From positions 1-33,014 of the forward strand of contig NZ_NFHD01000036.1 in the NCBI RefSeq assembly GCF_002159185.1: a DNA stretch of 33,014 bases. Reading direction: 5' to 3'. Below, piece after piece: positions 14,317-21,930 of this stretch (positions within the stretch are counted from its first letter, which is position 1; each line of letters opens with the position of its first letter). The position numbers were made by a program, and so were the translations under genes. Source of the stretch: Gemmiger sp. An87 (GTDB lineage: Bacteria; Bacillota; Clostridia; Oscillospirales; Ruminococcaceae). Under the pieces are notes generated by a model. The model made no database searches. It saw only the letters and a list, made by a program, of their open reading frames with translations, and was not told the origin of the DNA.

Positions 14317-15672
14317 TTACAGCGAGGGGCGGCGGGGCCGGCGGTTTGTCTTGCGGGTGGCCTGCTGACGGTAATAAAGGATTACATAGGCCACGGCAGT
14401 CACCGCGCTCACACAAAGCAGCACCTTGAAATACAGCCCGCCGAAGAATTCCCCGATCTTGGACAGGGTGAACAGCAGCATGTTGCGGTCCAGATCCCGG
14501 TCGGCGGTCAGCTCCACCACGCCGATGGTCTGGCCGGAAAGGGAAAGGGTCACGGTGCCGATCACATCGCCCTTTTTCACCGGGGCAGTGACGTATTCCG
14601 GCAGATCAAAGGTCTTCTGGGTCACGCTCTCGTCGGTGTTTTTGGGCAGAATGGTCATCATATCGTCCGCCGGATAGAGCATTACAGTGTCGGCGTCGGT
14701 GGAATATTTCACCTTCACCTCAGCCAGCGGCTCGCCCACCTGCATGGCGGGCTGGATGGCGAAGCTTTCAAACACCCAGTCCATGAGCAGGCCGGTCTCG
14801 TACAGGGCCGGGCGCTTGGTGGGGTATTCGTAGGGGTCGATGGAATTGGGACTGTTCAGCACCACACTGATGTAGCTCTCGCCGGTGTCGGTGTTGGTGT
14901 GCCAGCCCGCAAAGTTCTGCCAGTCCTCCAGGGTGCCGGTCTTGCCGCCCTGGTTGTAGTCCCGGTAGTATTCCGCGCCCAGATCCTTGTCGTGCATCTT
15001 GTTGGTGCTGTAGAGCATGTAGGGCGAAGAGGAGGAATACCGGCTGGGCATGTAGTCCTGGCCCATATCCCATTTCAGGGTGCTCATGGCCTCCTTCAGA
15101 GTATCAAAGCTCAGCGCATAGCGCAGGATCAGGTACATGTCCCGGGCGGTGGTCACGTTCTCCAGGCTCATACCCACCGGGTCCACGAAGGTGGTGCCGG
15201 AGCAGCCGATTTCCTTGGCCTTGCTGTTCATCATATACACGAAGTTGTCGATACTGCCACCGCTCACCGTATTGGCAATGATCATGGCGGCATCTGCCGC
15301 GCTGGGCACCAGCGCCGCATACATCAGGCTGCGCAGGGTGTGAGGCTCGCCCATCAGGATGTCTGCGCTGGCCATGCCCTGGCCGTAGAGCGAGTCACGG
15401 ATAGAAGCGGTGAGCTCGGCGGTCACGGTGTCCAGCTGGTCCTCGTACTGCTCCACCAGCAGAATACAGGTCATGATTTTGGTCAGACTGGCGGCGGGCA
15501 GCGATTCCTCGCTGTTCTTTTCGTATACGATGATGTTGGTGTCGGTATTCACGATGTAGGCAGCCTTGCCGGAGATTTCGAAGGGGGGCTCAAACCCCAC
15601 CGCCCCGGCGGGCAGCGCGAAAATCGCGGCCATAAAAACCAGGGCGAGCAAAAGCGCGATGAATTTTTTCAT
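14317..15672 (-). CDS. D-alanyl-D-alanine carboxypeptidase (DacA/PBP5 family, S11)
   Basis: Trims the terminal D-Ala of peptidoglycan stem peptides outside the cell (451 aa). The signal peptide is MKKFIALLLALVFMAAIFALPAGA. The S11 transpeptidase fold has S62-L-T-K65 as nucleophile motif and K244-T-G as third motif. The middle S-x-N motif reads S124-A-A, where Asn is expected, which is unusual. A PBP5-like C-terminal beta domain is followed by a C-terminal membrane helix (about 405-430) and a basic tail, so the enzyme is anchored. The start is the ATG at 15672 with AAAGGA upstream. It is the first gene of a minus-strand run with pncB. The name dacA/dacF cannot be decided from sequence alone. 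Confidence 0.92.
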   Translation of the reverse strand: MKKFIALLLALVFMAAIFALPAGAVGFEPPFEISGKAAYIVNTDTNIIVYEKNSEESLPAASLTKIMTCILLVEQYEDQLDTVTAELTASIRDSLYGQGMASADILMGEPHTLRSLMYAALVPSAADAAMIIANTVSGGSIDNFVYMMNSKAKEIGCSGTTFVDPVGMSLENVTTARDMYLILRYALSFDTLKEAMSTLKWDMGQDYMPSRYSSSSPYMLYSTNKMHDKDLGAEYYRDYNQGGKTGTLEDWQNFAGWHTNTDTGESYISVVLNSPNSIDPYEYPTKRPALYETGLLMDWVFESFAIQPAMQVGEPLAEVKVKYSTDADTVMLYPADDMMTILPKNTDESVTQKTFDLPEYVTAPVKKGDVIGTVTLSLSGQTIGVVELTADRDLDRNMLLFTLSKIGEFFGGLYFKVLLCVSAVTAVAYVILYYRQQATRKTNRRPRRPSL

Positions 15673-15813
15673 GTGGACTTTTCCTTTTAAACGCGTTAAA
15701 ATGTTTAGAGCAGTGCCGCATTGTTCAAGGGATGGAGTGCGGCGGGGCAAACGGGCAAAATGCCCGAAAAAAGCGATTGATTCACGGGCAGATTGCCCAG
15801 TGATTTACCTTGT

Positions 15814-15822
15814 ATTATAGCA
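15814..15822 (-). promoter_or_regulatory. Extended -10 promoter for the D,D-carboxypeptidase gene
   Basis: On the minus strand TGC then TATAAT (-10 at 15814-15819) is a consensus extended -10. The -35 position (TTTATA) is weak. The leader would be about 135 bases and overlaps the upstream region of the divergent phosphoesterase gene. Confidence 0.6.
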
Positions 15823-15874
15823 TTTTTTACAGGGTTTATAAAGTGTTTTTCTGGTGAAAGGTGGGCGGCAAGGC

Positions 15875-16543
15875 TTGATTTATGTGACCGGCGACATCCA
15901 TGGCGAGGTGGAGCGCTTTTCGGAGAAAGAGATAAAGCGGCTGAAAAAACAGGATACCCTGATTGTTTTGGGGGATTTCGGCTTTTTGTGGAACGGCGAC
16001 AAGGCGGAAAAGAAAAAGCTGAAATGGCTGGAAAAGCGCCGGTACCAGCTGTTGTTCATCGACGGCTGCCATGAAAATTTTGACCTGCTGAAGGAATACC
16101 CCGAGGTGGACTACATGGGCGGTAAGGCCCGGCACATCGGCGGCAACCTGTATTATATTGAGCGGGGTAGCATTCTGGAGATCGAGGGCAAAAAGCTGCT
16201 TTGCTTTGGCGGTGCCGAAAGCTGGGACAAGGAGGACCGGGACGAGGGCATCAACTGGTGGCGGGCCGAGCTGCCCACCAGCGAGGAGCTGAAGACCTGC
16301 GCCGACAATCTGGAAGCCGCCGGCTGGCAGGTGGACTACATCCTCACCCACGACGCACCGCTGAAAATTCTGGAGTTTGCCCAGCTGATGCAGGGCCAGC
16401 CCAACTGGCTGCACACCTTCTTCGGCCAGATCATGGACAAGGCCCAGTACAAAAAGTGGCTGTTCGGCCGTTATCACAAGGACCGCAAGCTGGGCGCCAA
16501 GACCCAGGCGGTGTTCTGCGACGTGATCCCGCTGGAGGATTGA
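15875..16543 (+). CDS. Metallophosphoesterase
   Basis: 222 aa, cytoplasmic, calcineurin-like fold. Metal-ligand motifs in order are GDIHGE (6-11), GDFGFLW, DGCHEN, LTHDAP and GRYHKD. The third motif is normally GNH(E/D), but here the Asn is Cys. The start is placed at TTG 15875, giving MIYVTGDIHGE, the usual beginning of this subfamily, with AAAGGTGG about 10 bases upstream. An in-frame GTG at 15854 would add seven residues and overlap that site. The substrate is unknown, since this family includes protein phosphatases, nucleotidases and phosphodiesterases. It is monocistronic, divergent from the carboxypeptidase gene and closed by a strong terminator. Confidence 0.88.
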   Translation: MIYVTGDIHGEVERFSEKEIKRLKKQDTLIVLGDFGFLWNGDKAEKKKLKWLEKRRYQLLFIDGCHENFDLLKEYPEVDYMGGKARHIGGNLYYIERGSILEIEGKKLLCFGGAESWDKEDRDEGINWWRAELPTSEELKTCADNLEAAGWQVDYILTHDAPLKILEFAQLMQGQPNWLHTFFGQIMDKAQYKKWLFGRYHKDRKLGAKTQAVFCDVIPLED

Positions 16544-16617
16544 GCGTCTCCTGGAAAGTATGGGCCGCAGGCAAAGCGGGCAAACCGGATTTGCGCACCC
16601 AAACAGAATCAAAACGC

Positions 16618-16658
16618 CGAGGGCGGTCTCCCTTAGATGGGGAGACCGCCCTCGTTTT
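16618..16658. terminator. Bidirectional terminator between convergent genes
   Basis: CGAGGGCGGTCTCCC (16618-16632) pairs perfectly with GGGAGACCGCCCTCG (16640-16654), then TTTT. AAAACG upstream allows use from the other strand too. Confidence 0.9.
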
Positions 16659-16671
16659 CTTGCAAAGAACT

Positions 16672-17427
16672 TCAGATCAGCTTCAGACGGGCAGGCCAGT
16701 GCTCCAGCGGACCCACCCGGGGCAGAGCGCCGCGGGCTTCGCCCAGCAGGTCCCGGTCCAGCTGTACGGGTGCGCCGTTCCGGTCCCCAAAGGGCTGGTC
16801 CGGCTGGAAGGCCCGGCCCAGCGCCCCGGCGGTAACCGGGGATGTTTGCAGGGTGATGGAATACCGTTCCAGATTGTTCTCCAGCCAGAAATGGCCATTC
16901 TCTTCTGCCAGCCGCAGCGCCGGGCTTGCGTCGGGCAGGACCTGGGCGTTGCTTTCGTGCGCCCAGGGCTTTGCACCGTTCAGATACGCGTTGCCGCCCA
17001 TGGTCACCGGCAGGGTGCGGCCCAGATCGGCGGCGGGGGTGTCGTCGCCGGTTTTGCGGGCGGGAAATTCCGCGCTGTAGGAATTATAGGCGCCAGTGCC
17101 ACAGCTGCCGCAAAGGCGGCCGTCATCCTCACGGCCAAGGAACAGATTGTTGAAGAAGCGATCGTCGCCGCCGTAGATCAGCATTACGCCGCCCACCTGG
17201 GTGGAATGGGGCAGGTGATACAGGGTGAAGCGGTTGGTGTCCGGCACGGCGTGAATCTTGCCGCCGAACAGGTTGTGCACGCAGGCCGTGCCCTGGGACA
17301 TATCCAGAAAGCTGCGGGGAGAAAGCAGCAGATTGTTCTCTACCAGACAGGGACCGTGGCAGACCTCGATGAACAGGTCCTCCTCCCGGTCGTTGGCAAA
17401 GCACAGGTTATTCCGGAACAGGGCCCC
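16672..17427 (-). pseudogene. GH120 beta-xylosidase-like protein, C-terminal part (frame-shifted)
   Basis: This is the continuation of the gene starting at 18527, in a different frame. Joining the frames at the CCCC run 17424-17427 with one base restored gives an uninterrupted protein: ...WLDWQAQG then ALFRNNLCFANDREEDLFIEVCHGP... This part carries the likely acid/base Glu (FIEVCHGP), further beta-helix turns (VENNLLL, VHNLFGG, FNNLFLG), the GH120-typical YHLPHSTQVGG and YGGDDRF, and a C-terminal beta-sandwich. It has no start codon with a ribosome binding site of its own; ATG 17301 is internal. Either a genuine disabling deletion or a homopolymer sequencing error. Confidence 0.8.
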
Positions 17428-18527
17428 TGGGCCTGCCAGTCCAGCCAGACGCCCCGGGAGCAGTGGTGGATCACGTTCCCGGTCAGGTGGGTATCCACGG
17501 CGGCGTGCAGCTTGATTCCGGCGATCTCAGCCCCGTAGAATTCTCCCCGAATGTTGATGTGGTGGATGTGGTTTTCGGTGATGTCGCAGAAGGCGCCGCC
17601 CATGCAGCCCACGATTCCGGCCTGGCCGCAGTTCCAGATTTCGTTTCCGCGCAGGATGTGCCCGCCCACACGCTCCCGGCTCCAGCCTCGTTGCAGGGTG
17701 GAGAAGACCATCTCGGTGTAGGTCTGGGTACCACCCTTGCAGGGGTCCTTGCTCCAGCTGTTATCCTTGGGATCGTGATTTTTGCCCAGGCTGATGCCGC
17801 AGCACTTGGAGTCGTGGATGCGGCAGTTCTCGATCACCCAGCCCCGGCTCCAGTGGGGACCCACCGCGCCGGGCTGAAAGGCCGTGGGCGGGGCCCACTG
17901 AGTGGCGGCGCAGCAGCACTCCAGGCCAGACAGAGTGATATAGTTGATGCCTTCCTTCCTGGGGAAAAAGCAGAAGGGCCGCACGCTGATTTCGGTTTGC
18001 AGGCTGTTGGGGTCCTGTTCGCCGAAGCGGGCATGAAAGACCGTCTGCTCCTCTTCCACCTGGGCAAACCATTCCCGCGTTTTGCCGGAGGATTGGTTCA
18101 TCAGGGCGGGCAGCGAGGCGGCCTCGTCCAGCGGCTGGCCGTCCGCGAACAGCTCGCCGGTGTGGTGGGTCTGACCCAGGCCGTCGTACCAGTCACCAAA
18201 CAGCTCGTCCGCGTAGGGGTTGTACTCGCCGAATACCGCATTGTGCACCACTGCGCGCCAGACTCCGTTTTCGCAGCGTGTCCAGCCGCTGATCGGTTCT
18301 GTGCCGGTGATGACCGGCTGCTCGCCCTCGGCAGCTTGGTAGACAATGCGCTGGTCATCGCTCTCGCCGCCCCGGGGCGGCGAGACCCACTCCCGGTAGA
18401 TGCCCTCATGAATGAGAATCGTGTCGCCGGGGCGGGCAACGGAGGCTGCCTGCCCGATGGTTTGGAACGGTCGTGCGGTAGAGCCGTCGCCCCCGGCGGG
18501 GGCATGCTGGGAAACGGAATAGATCAT
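17340..18527 (-). CDS. GH120 beta-xylosidase-like protein, N-terminal part (frame-shifted)
   Basis: Right-handed parallel beta-helix glycosidase. Many segments match what I recall of Thermoanaerobacterium XylC, the GH120 beta-xylosidase: GDTILIHEGIYREWV, RIVYQAAEGE, GEYNPYADELFGDW, WAPPTAFQPG, EFYGAEIAGIKLHAAVD and WLDWQAQG. D363 in WLDW is the likely nucleophile. After residue 368 the frame is lost and 27 unrelated residues follow. The intact protein would be about 618 aa. There is no signal peptide, so it would act on imported xylo-oligosaccharides. The start is the ATG at 18527 after AGGAGG. It is divergent from an AraC regulator that probably controls it. Confidence 0.85.
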   Translation of the reverse strand: MIYSVSQHAPAGGDGSTARPFQTIGQAASVARPGDTILIHEGIYREWVSPPRGGESDDQRIVYQAAEGEQPVITGTEPISGWTRCENGVWRAVVHNAVFGEYNPYADELFGDWYDGLGQTHHTGELFADGQPLDEAASLPALMNQSSGKTREWFAQVEEEQTVFHARFGEQDPNSLQTEISVRPFCFFPRKEGINYITLSGLECCCAATQWAPPTAFQPGAVGPHWSRGWVIENCRIHDSKCCGISLGKNHDPKDNSWSKDPCKGGTQTYTEMVFSTLQRGWSRERVGGHILRGNEIWNCGQAGIVGCMGGAFCDITENHIHHINIRGEFYGAEIAGIKLHAAVDTHLTGNVIHHCSRGVWLDWQAQGPCSGITCALPTTGRRTCSSRSATVPVW

Positions 18528-18639
18528 GATCAGAGTCCCTCCTGTCTGATTGGGTAAAAGCTTATCCTCAGAGTACCACGGCAGACAGCCGGTTCCCATT
18601 CCCGATCTTTTTCAGCTCCTACACGATTTTGTCCTTCTG

Positions 18640-18648
18640 TGTTATAAT
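18640..18648 (+). promoter_or_regulatory. Extended -10 promoter for the AraC-type regulator
   Basis: TGT then TATAAT (18643-18648) forms a consensus extended -10. No good -35 is seen 16-18 bases upstream. It lies in the 183-base divergent gap with the GH120 gene, for which I see no clear promoter, as expected if that gene needs an activator. Confidence 0.55.
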
Positions 18649-18710
18649 GGGCCAGAAATAGAAAACAGGCGGTCGGAGACTGGCCTGCAAGGGAAAAGGA
18701 GCGGGATGTT

Positions 18711-19598
18711 TTGGAGCAAACACTGCTGCAGAGCCTGTCGCCGCAGTTTGTGGGCTGGCACGATTCCGGCGCGGTGCTGCACACCGACAGTCGGCAAAGC
18801 TACGGGAGGCGGGTGGTGGAGCACTATGAGATTGAATATATTGTCTTTTCCCGCAGCGGCTGCATTGTTGCAAACGGCATCCCGGTGCAAACCATTCCCC
18901 AGTCGGTGTTCCTGCGCAGCCCCGGCATGGAGGTAGAGGGAATCGGTGTCTACCGGTCCCTGTTCGTGGAGTTCGATCTGAATGATGGAGCGGACCGGCT
19001 GCAGGCGCTGGACCGGCTGACACCGGTGCTGTTCAACGGGGAAGAGCTGGGTCTGGATGAGTCCTTTTTCCTGGGGCTGGCGCTTCCCGTACGGCCACAG
19101 CCGTGGCAGCTGCTGGAATGGAAGGCAAAGCTGCTGCACCTGCTGGCGGTGCTGTTGCGGCAGGGCGAAACAAGCAGTGAAGCGACGGGGCAGGAGGGCA
19201 GTGCGGCGGTACGCCGGGCGCTGCGGTACATCCGCAGTCATTACGCGGAGCCGGTCACGCTGGACCAGCTGGCCGGGGCCGCAGGCTACAGCAGATGTTA
19301 TTTCTGCAAACTGTTCAAAAAGGTTACTCAACTCACGCCGCTGCAATATCTGGTGTGTTACCGGCTGGAGCAGGCGAAAAAGCAGATGCTGGAGTCGGAC
19401 GAGCCGCTGGAGGTGGTGATGCTGGAGGCGGGTTTTCATAATTACGGGTATTTCTGGAGGGCCTTCCGGCAGATATACGGGCTTTCCCCGCAGGCGTTCC
19501 GCCAGCAAATGCGGCAGGGCCCCGGGCAGCCACCCGCCCGGCAAAGAGGGATTGCGGAGGATGTTTTCGGTTGTGCCGGTCCGGGGGATTTGGTATAA
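18711..19598 (+). CDS. AraC-family transcriptional regulator
   Basis: 295 aa. The N-terminal part (about 1-150) looks like a cupin-type ligand-binding/dimerisation domain (EIEYIVFSRSGCIVANG...QSVFLRSPG). The C-terminal part (about 165-275) has two helix-turn-helix motifs: VTLDQLAGAAGYSRCYFCKLFKK and LEVVMLEAGFHNYGYFWRAFRQIYG with the family PQAFR ending. The start is TTG 18711, 9 bases after AAGGAG (18696-18701). The nearby ATG 18706 is out of frame, and no in-frame ATG exists before residue 70. Divergent from the GH120 gene, it likely activates that gene in response to a xylo-oligosaccharide (inference). No terminator separates it from the diguanylate cyclase gene. Confidence 0.9.
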   Translation: MEQTLLQSLSPQFVGWHDSGAVLHTDSRQSYGRRVVEHYEIEYIVFSRSGCIVANGIPVQTIPQSVFLRSPGMEVEGIGVYRSLFVEFDLNDGADRLQALDRLTPVLFNGEELGLDESFFLGLALPVRPQPWQLLEWKAKLLHLLAVLLRQGETSSEATGQEGSAAVRRALRYIRSHYAEPVTLDQLAGAAGYSRCYFCKLFKKVTQLTPLQYLVCYRLEQAKKQMLESDEPLEVVMLEAGFHNYGYFWRAFRQIYGLSPQAFRQQMRQGPGQPPARQRGIAEDVFGCAGPGDLV

Positions 19599-19599
19599 T
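19571..19599 (+). promoter_or_regulatory. Promoter for the GGDEF gene, overlapping the end of the araC-type gene
   Basis: TTGTGC (19571-19576), 17-base spacer, TATAAT (19594-19599) with TG extension. The TAA stop codon of the regulator (19596-19598) is part of the -10 hexamer. Confidence 0.65.
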
Positions 19600-19658
19600 G
19601 AAAAAACGAATGAAACACACGTGAACGGGCGTGGACACAAGGCAGAAGGAGAACGCGG

Positions 19659-20741
19659 ATGCCCCCGGTAAACGGCCAGCAATGGAATACAGTAAATGAA
19701 AAATGGATGCGGCTGCATTGGTGGATGACCGCCAGTCTTGCGCTGGCTGCGGCGCTGCTGGAGATCATCATGGCCTTTGCGCTGAACCGGATCGAAGGGT
19801 TTGTGAACTCCGATCCCAGCCGCTATATGGTCAAGTATCTGCTGATCCCGGGGGCGCTCAACGGCCTTCTGGTGCTGGCGGGCATGCTGGCGGCCAGGAG
19901 CCGGCTGAAAGGGCAGGTGCGCCAGCTGATCGTTTCGCTGTGCATGGCGGGGGTGTGCCTGGTGCTGTATGGGGTGCACAGCTTATTCCAGGCGCTGATC
20001 CTGCTGCCGGTGGTGGCGATCATGCTTACCGTCTCCTACGGGAGTTACGGGCTTACCTCCATCACTGCAGCGGTGTGCCTGCTGGGAGTGCCGGTGGTGG
20101 ACCTGGTAATGGTGTGGGATTCCACCCAGCAGCACCGGCTGGAAAATGTCGAAAACCGAATCAACTGGCTGCTTGGTCTGGTGATGCTGCTGGGCTGCTG
20201 TCTGCTGAGCCTTGCCTCTATTTACTATGAGAGGGAGCGAATTCGCCAGGCGGCCCGGCGGGAATGGGAGCTGCGGCGGGACAGCCTGACCGGCCTGCTG
20301 AACCGGATGGCGCTGGATGACCGGCTGGGCCAGCTGTGCGCCGGCGGGCAGGGTGTGGTGGTCATGATGGACCTGGACGGCTTCAAGCAGCTGAACGACA
20401 CCCTGGGTCACCTGCAGGGGGACGCCTGCCTGCAGATGGTGGCAGGCATTCTGCGCAGCTATGCAGGGGAGGACGCGGCTTTCCGTTATGGAGGCGACGA
20501 ATTCTGCATGGTGTTCCATGCGCCGGAGCCGGGCCAGATTCTGCAGACCTGCGAACGAATCCGCAAAAGCCTGGAGGGTATCCGCCTGTTTTCGCCCTGT
20601 CGGGTGGGGGCCAGTTTCGGCCTGGCCGAGTGCCGGCCGGGGATGAATCCGGAGCAGCTGCTCAAAAATGCCGACAGTGCCCTCTATCAGGCCAAGGAGG
20701 AGCGGGGCTGCATCCGCCGGTGGGAGCAGAAAGCTACGTAA
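19659..20741 (+). CDS. Membrane diguanylate cyclase (GGDEF protein)
   Basis: 360 aa. Six predicted membrane helices fill about 22-190. After a short linker (YYERERIRQAARREWELRRD) comes a GGDEF domain (about 205-355) with DSLTGLLNR, DLDGFKQLND and an intact catalytic GGDEF at 278-282, so it should make cyclic di-GMP from GTP. The inhibitory I-site RxxD is absent: the four residues at 269-272 read AGED. No periplasmic or PAS sensor domain is seen; the membrane part itself is the likely input. The ATG follows AAGGAG. It has its own promoter plus possible read-through from the AraC gene. No EAL/HD-GYP or PilZ gene is in the window. Confidence 0.92.
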   Translation: MPPVNGQQWNTVNEKWMRLHWWMTASLALAAALLEIIMAFALNRIEGFVNSDPSRYMVKYLLIPGALNGLLVLAGMLAARSRLKGQVRQLIVSLCMAGVCLVLYGVHSLFQALILLPVVAIMLTVSYGSYGLTSITAAVCLLGVPVVDLVMVWDSTQQHRLENVENRINWLLGLVMLLGCCLLSLASIYYERERIRQAARREWELRRDSLTGLLNRMALDDRLGQLCAGGQGVVVMMDLDGFKQLNDTLGHLQGDACLQMVAGILRSYAGEDAAFRYGGDEFCMVFHAPEPGQILQTCERIRKSLEGIRLFSPCRVGASFGLAECRPGMNPEQLLKNADSALYQAKEERGCIRRWEQKAT

Positions 20742-20787
20742 AAGAAAAACAGCGCCGCAGAGAGCAAATGCGTTCTCTGCGGCGCTG
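20741..20787 (-). terminator. Terminator between cysE and the GGDEF gene
   Basis: CAGCGCCGCAGAGA (20750-20763) pairs perfectly with TCTCTGCGGCGCTG (20774-20787). The minus strand ends in TTTTTCTTT, a good terminator for cysE. The plus-strand T run (TGTTTGTG) is weaker but may serve the GGDEF gene. Confidence 0.88.
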
Positions 20788-20805
20788 CTGTTTGTGTGGG
20801 GAAAA

Positions 20806-21717
20806 TCAGTCGGTCACATCGGTGGGGGATTTGATGGTCTGCTCGGGGCGCTTGGCCAGCACGCGGCTGTTGGCGGGCACCGATTCGGTGATGAAGGTAC
20901 CGCCGCCGATGGTGGTGTTTTCGCCGATTACGGTCTCACCGCCCAGCACCGAAGCGCCGGAATAGATGGTCACATTGTCGCACACGGTGGGGTGACGCTT
21001 CACACCCATCAGCTGCTGGCCGCCGCGGGTGGACAGCGCACCCAGGGTGACCCCCTGATACAGCTTTACGTGATTACCGATGATGGTCGTCTCGCCGATG
21101 ACCACGCCGGTGCCGTGGTCGATGAAGAAGTATTCGCCGATCTGTGCGCCGGGATTGATGTCGATGCCGGTGCTGCTGTGGGCGTACTCGGTCATAATAC
21201 GGGGAATGTAGGGCACGTTCTGCAGATACAGCTCGTGGGCCACCCGATAGATATAAATAGCGTAAAAGCCCGGATAGCAGAAAATGATCTCCTCCCGGCT
21301 CTTGGCGGCGGGGTCGCCCTCAAAGCCTGCCTGCACATCCTTCAGCAGAGTCTGCTGCAAGGCGGGCAGCTTTTCAAAAAAGGCGGCGCATACTTCATCC
21401 GCCCGAGGCTCAGTGTGCAGCTGACAGCCCTCCTTGCCGCACTCATACAGCAGGGCGGTGGCCAACAGCGAGCGCAGGTCGTCGTACAGACGGTCCAGCC
21501 GGTAACCGGCATAATGTTCGCCAAAATCACCCAGACGGCTGTTGGGGCCGTAATAGCCGGGGAAGATGATCTCCTTCAGATCCCGCAGGATGTTGATCAC
21601 CGCCTTGCGGTTCGGCAGCTCCATGCCCTGCTTCAGCGTGAGCAGCTCGTGGCTCTGATAGTTTTCGTTCAGGCCCTGTACCGTCTTCTGGATGGCCTGG
21701 TGCTTGATCTCGTTCAT
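20806..21717 (-). CDS. cysE: Serine O-acetyltransferase
   Basis: Makes O-acetyl-L-serine from serine and acetyl-CoA, the first committed step of cysteine synthesis (303 aa). The N-terminal helical domain covers about 1-170. The C-terminal left-handed beta-helix has hexapeptide repeats (IDINPGAQIGEYFFIDHGTGVVIGET, IGNHVKLYQGVTLGA, VCDNVTIYSGASVLGGETVIGEN). The active-site Asp-His pair is seen in FIDHGTG. This is the longer form often labelled EpsC-like in Clostridia. The ATG follows AAAGGAG. It is monocistronic with its own near-consensus promoter and terminator. The leader, about 65 bases, is too short for a cysteine T-box. Confidence 0.94.
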   Translation of the reverse strand: MNEIKHQAIQKTVQGLNENYQSHELLTLKQGMELPNRKAVINILRDLKEIIFPGYYGPNSRLGDFGEHYAGYRLDRLYDDLRSLLATALLYECGKEGCQLHTEPRADEVCAAFFEKLPALQQTLLKDVQAGFEGDPAAKSREEIIFCYPGFYAIYIYRVAHELYLQNVPYIPRIMTEYAHSSTGIDINPGAQIGEYFFIDHGTGVVIGETTIIGNHVKLYQGVTLGALSTRGGQQLMGVKRHPTVCDNVTIYSGASVLGGETVIGENTTIGGGTFITESVPANSRVLAKRPEQTIKSPTDVTD

Positions 21718-21788
21718 AAAAGGCTCCTTTCGCCGGTGATCCGGCCCTTTGCCGCCGGTAGCGGCACAGCAGGCGGGGGAATAGTTTA

Positions 21789-21817
21789 ATCATACCTGTT
21801 TGGGCGGGATGCGTCAA
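21789..21817 (-). promoter_or_regulatory. Sigma-A promoter for cysE
   Basis: On the minus strand TTGACG (21817-21812), 17-base spacer, TATGAT (21794-21789). It has the same two hexamers as the rpmG promoter. Confidence 0.88.
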
Positions 21818-21829
21818 TGCAAAGCGGAT

Positions 21830-21868
21830 AAAAAAGAACCAGGGGCTGCACTCTTGTGCAGCCCCTGG
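21830..21868 (-). terminator. Terminator after htrA
   Basis: Minus strand CCAGGGGCTGCAC (21868-21856) pairs with GTGCAGCCCCTGG (21851-21839), loop AAGA, then TTCTTTTTT. It lies between htrA and the cysE promoter. Confidence 0.9.
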
Positions 21869-21930
21869 CCCTTGTGTGAAAACAGAAAAAGGAAACGATA
21901 TGAAAAATCGGAATCGGTATAGGGAAGGGA

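Noticed and set aside
12798-15690. Long plus-strand frames opposite pncB and the D,D-carboxypeptidase
   Set aside because: Shadows of real minus-strand genes; His/Gly/Val-rich translations without domains.
18706-18936. Alternative ATG start (MFWSKH...) just upstream of the AraC-type gene
   Set aside because: Out of frame with the regulator and gives a Cys/Arg-rich product without family features; its 4-base spacing from AAGGAG is short. It could at most compete for ribosomes.
21718-21788. Cysteine T-box or other riboswitch before cysE
   Set aside because: The leader from the mapped promoter motif is about 65 bases with no T-box sequence.
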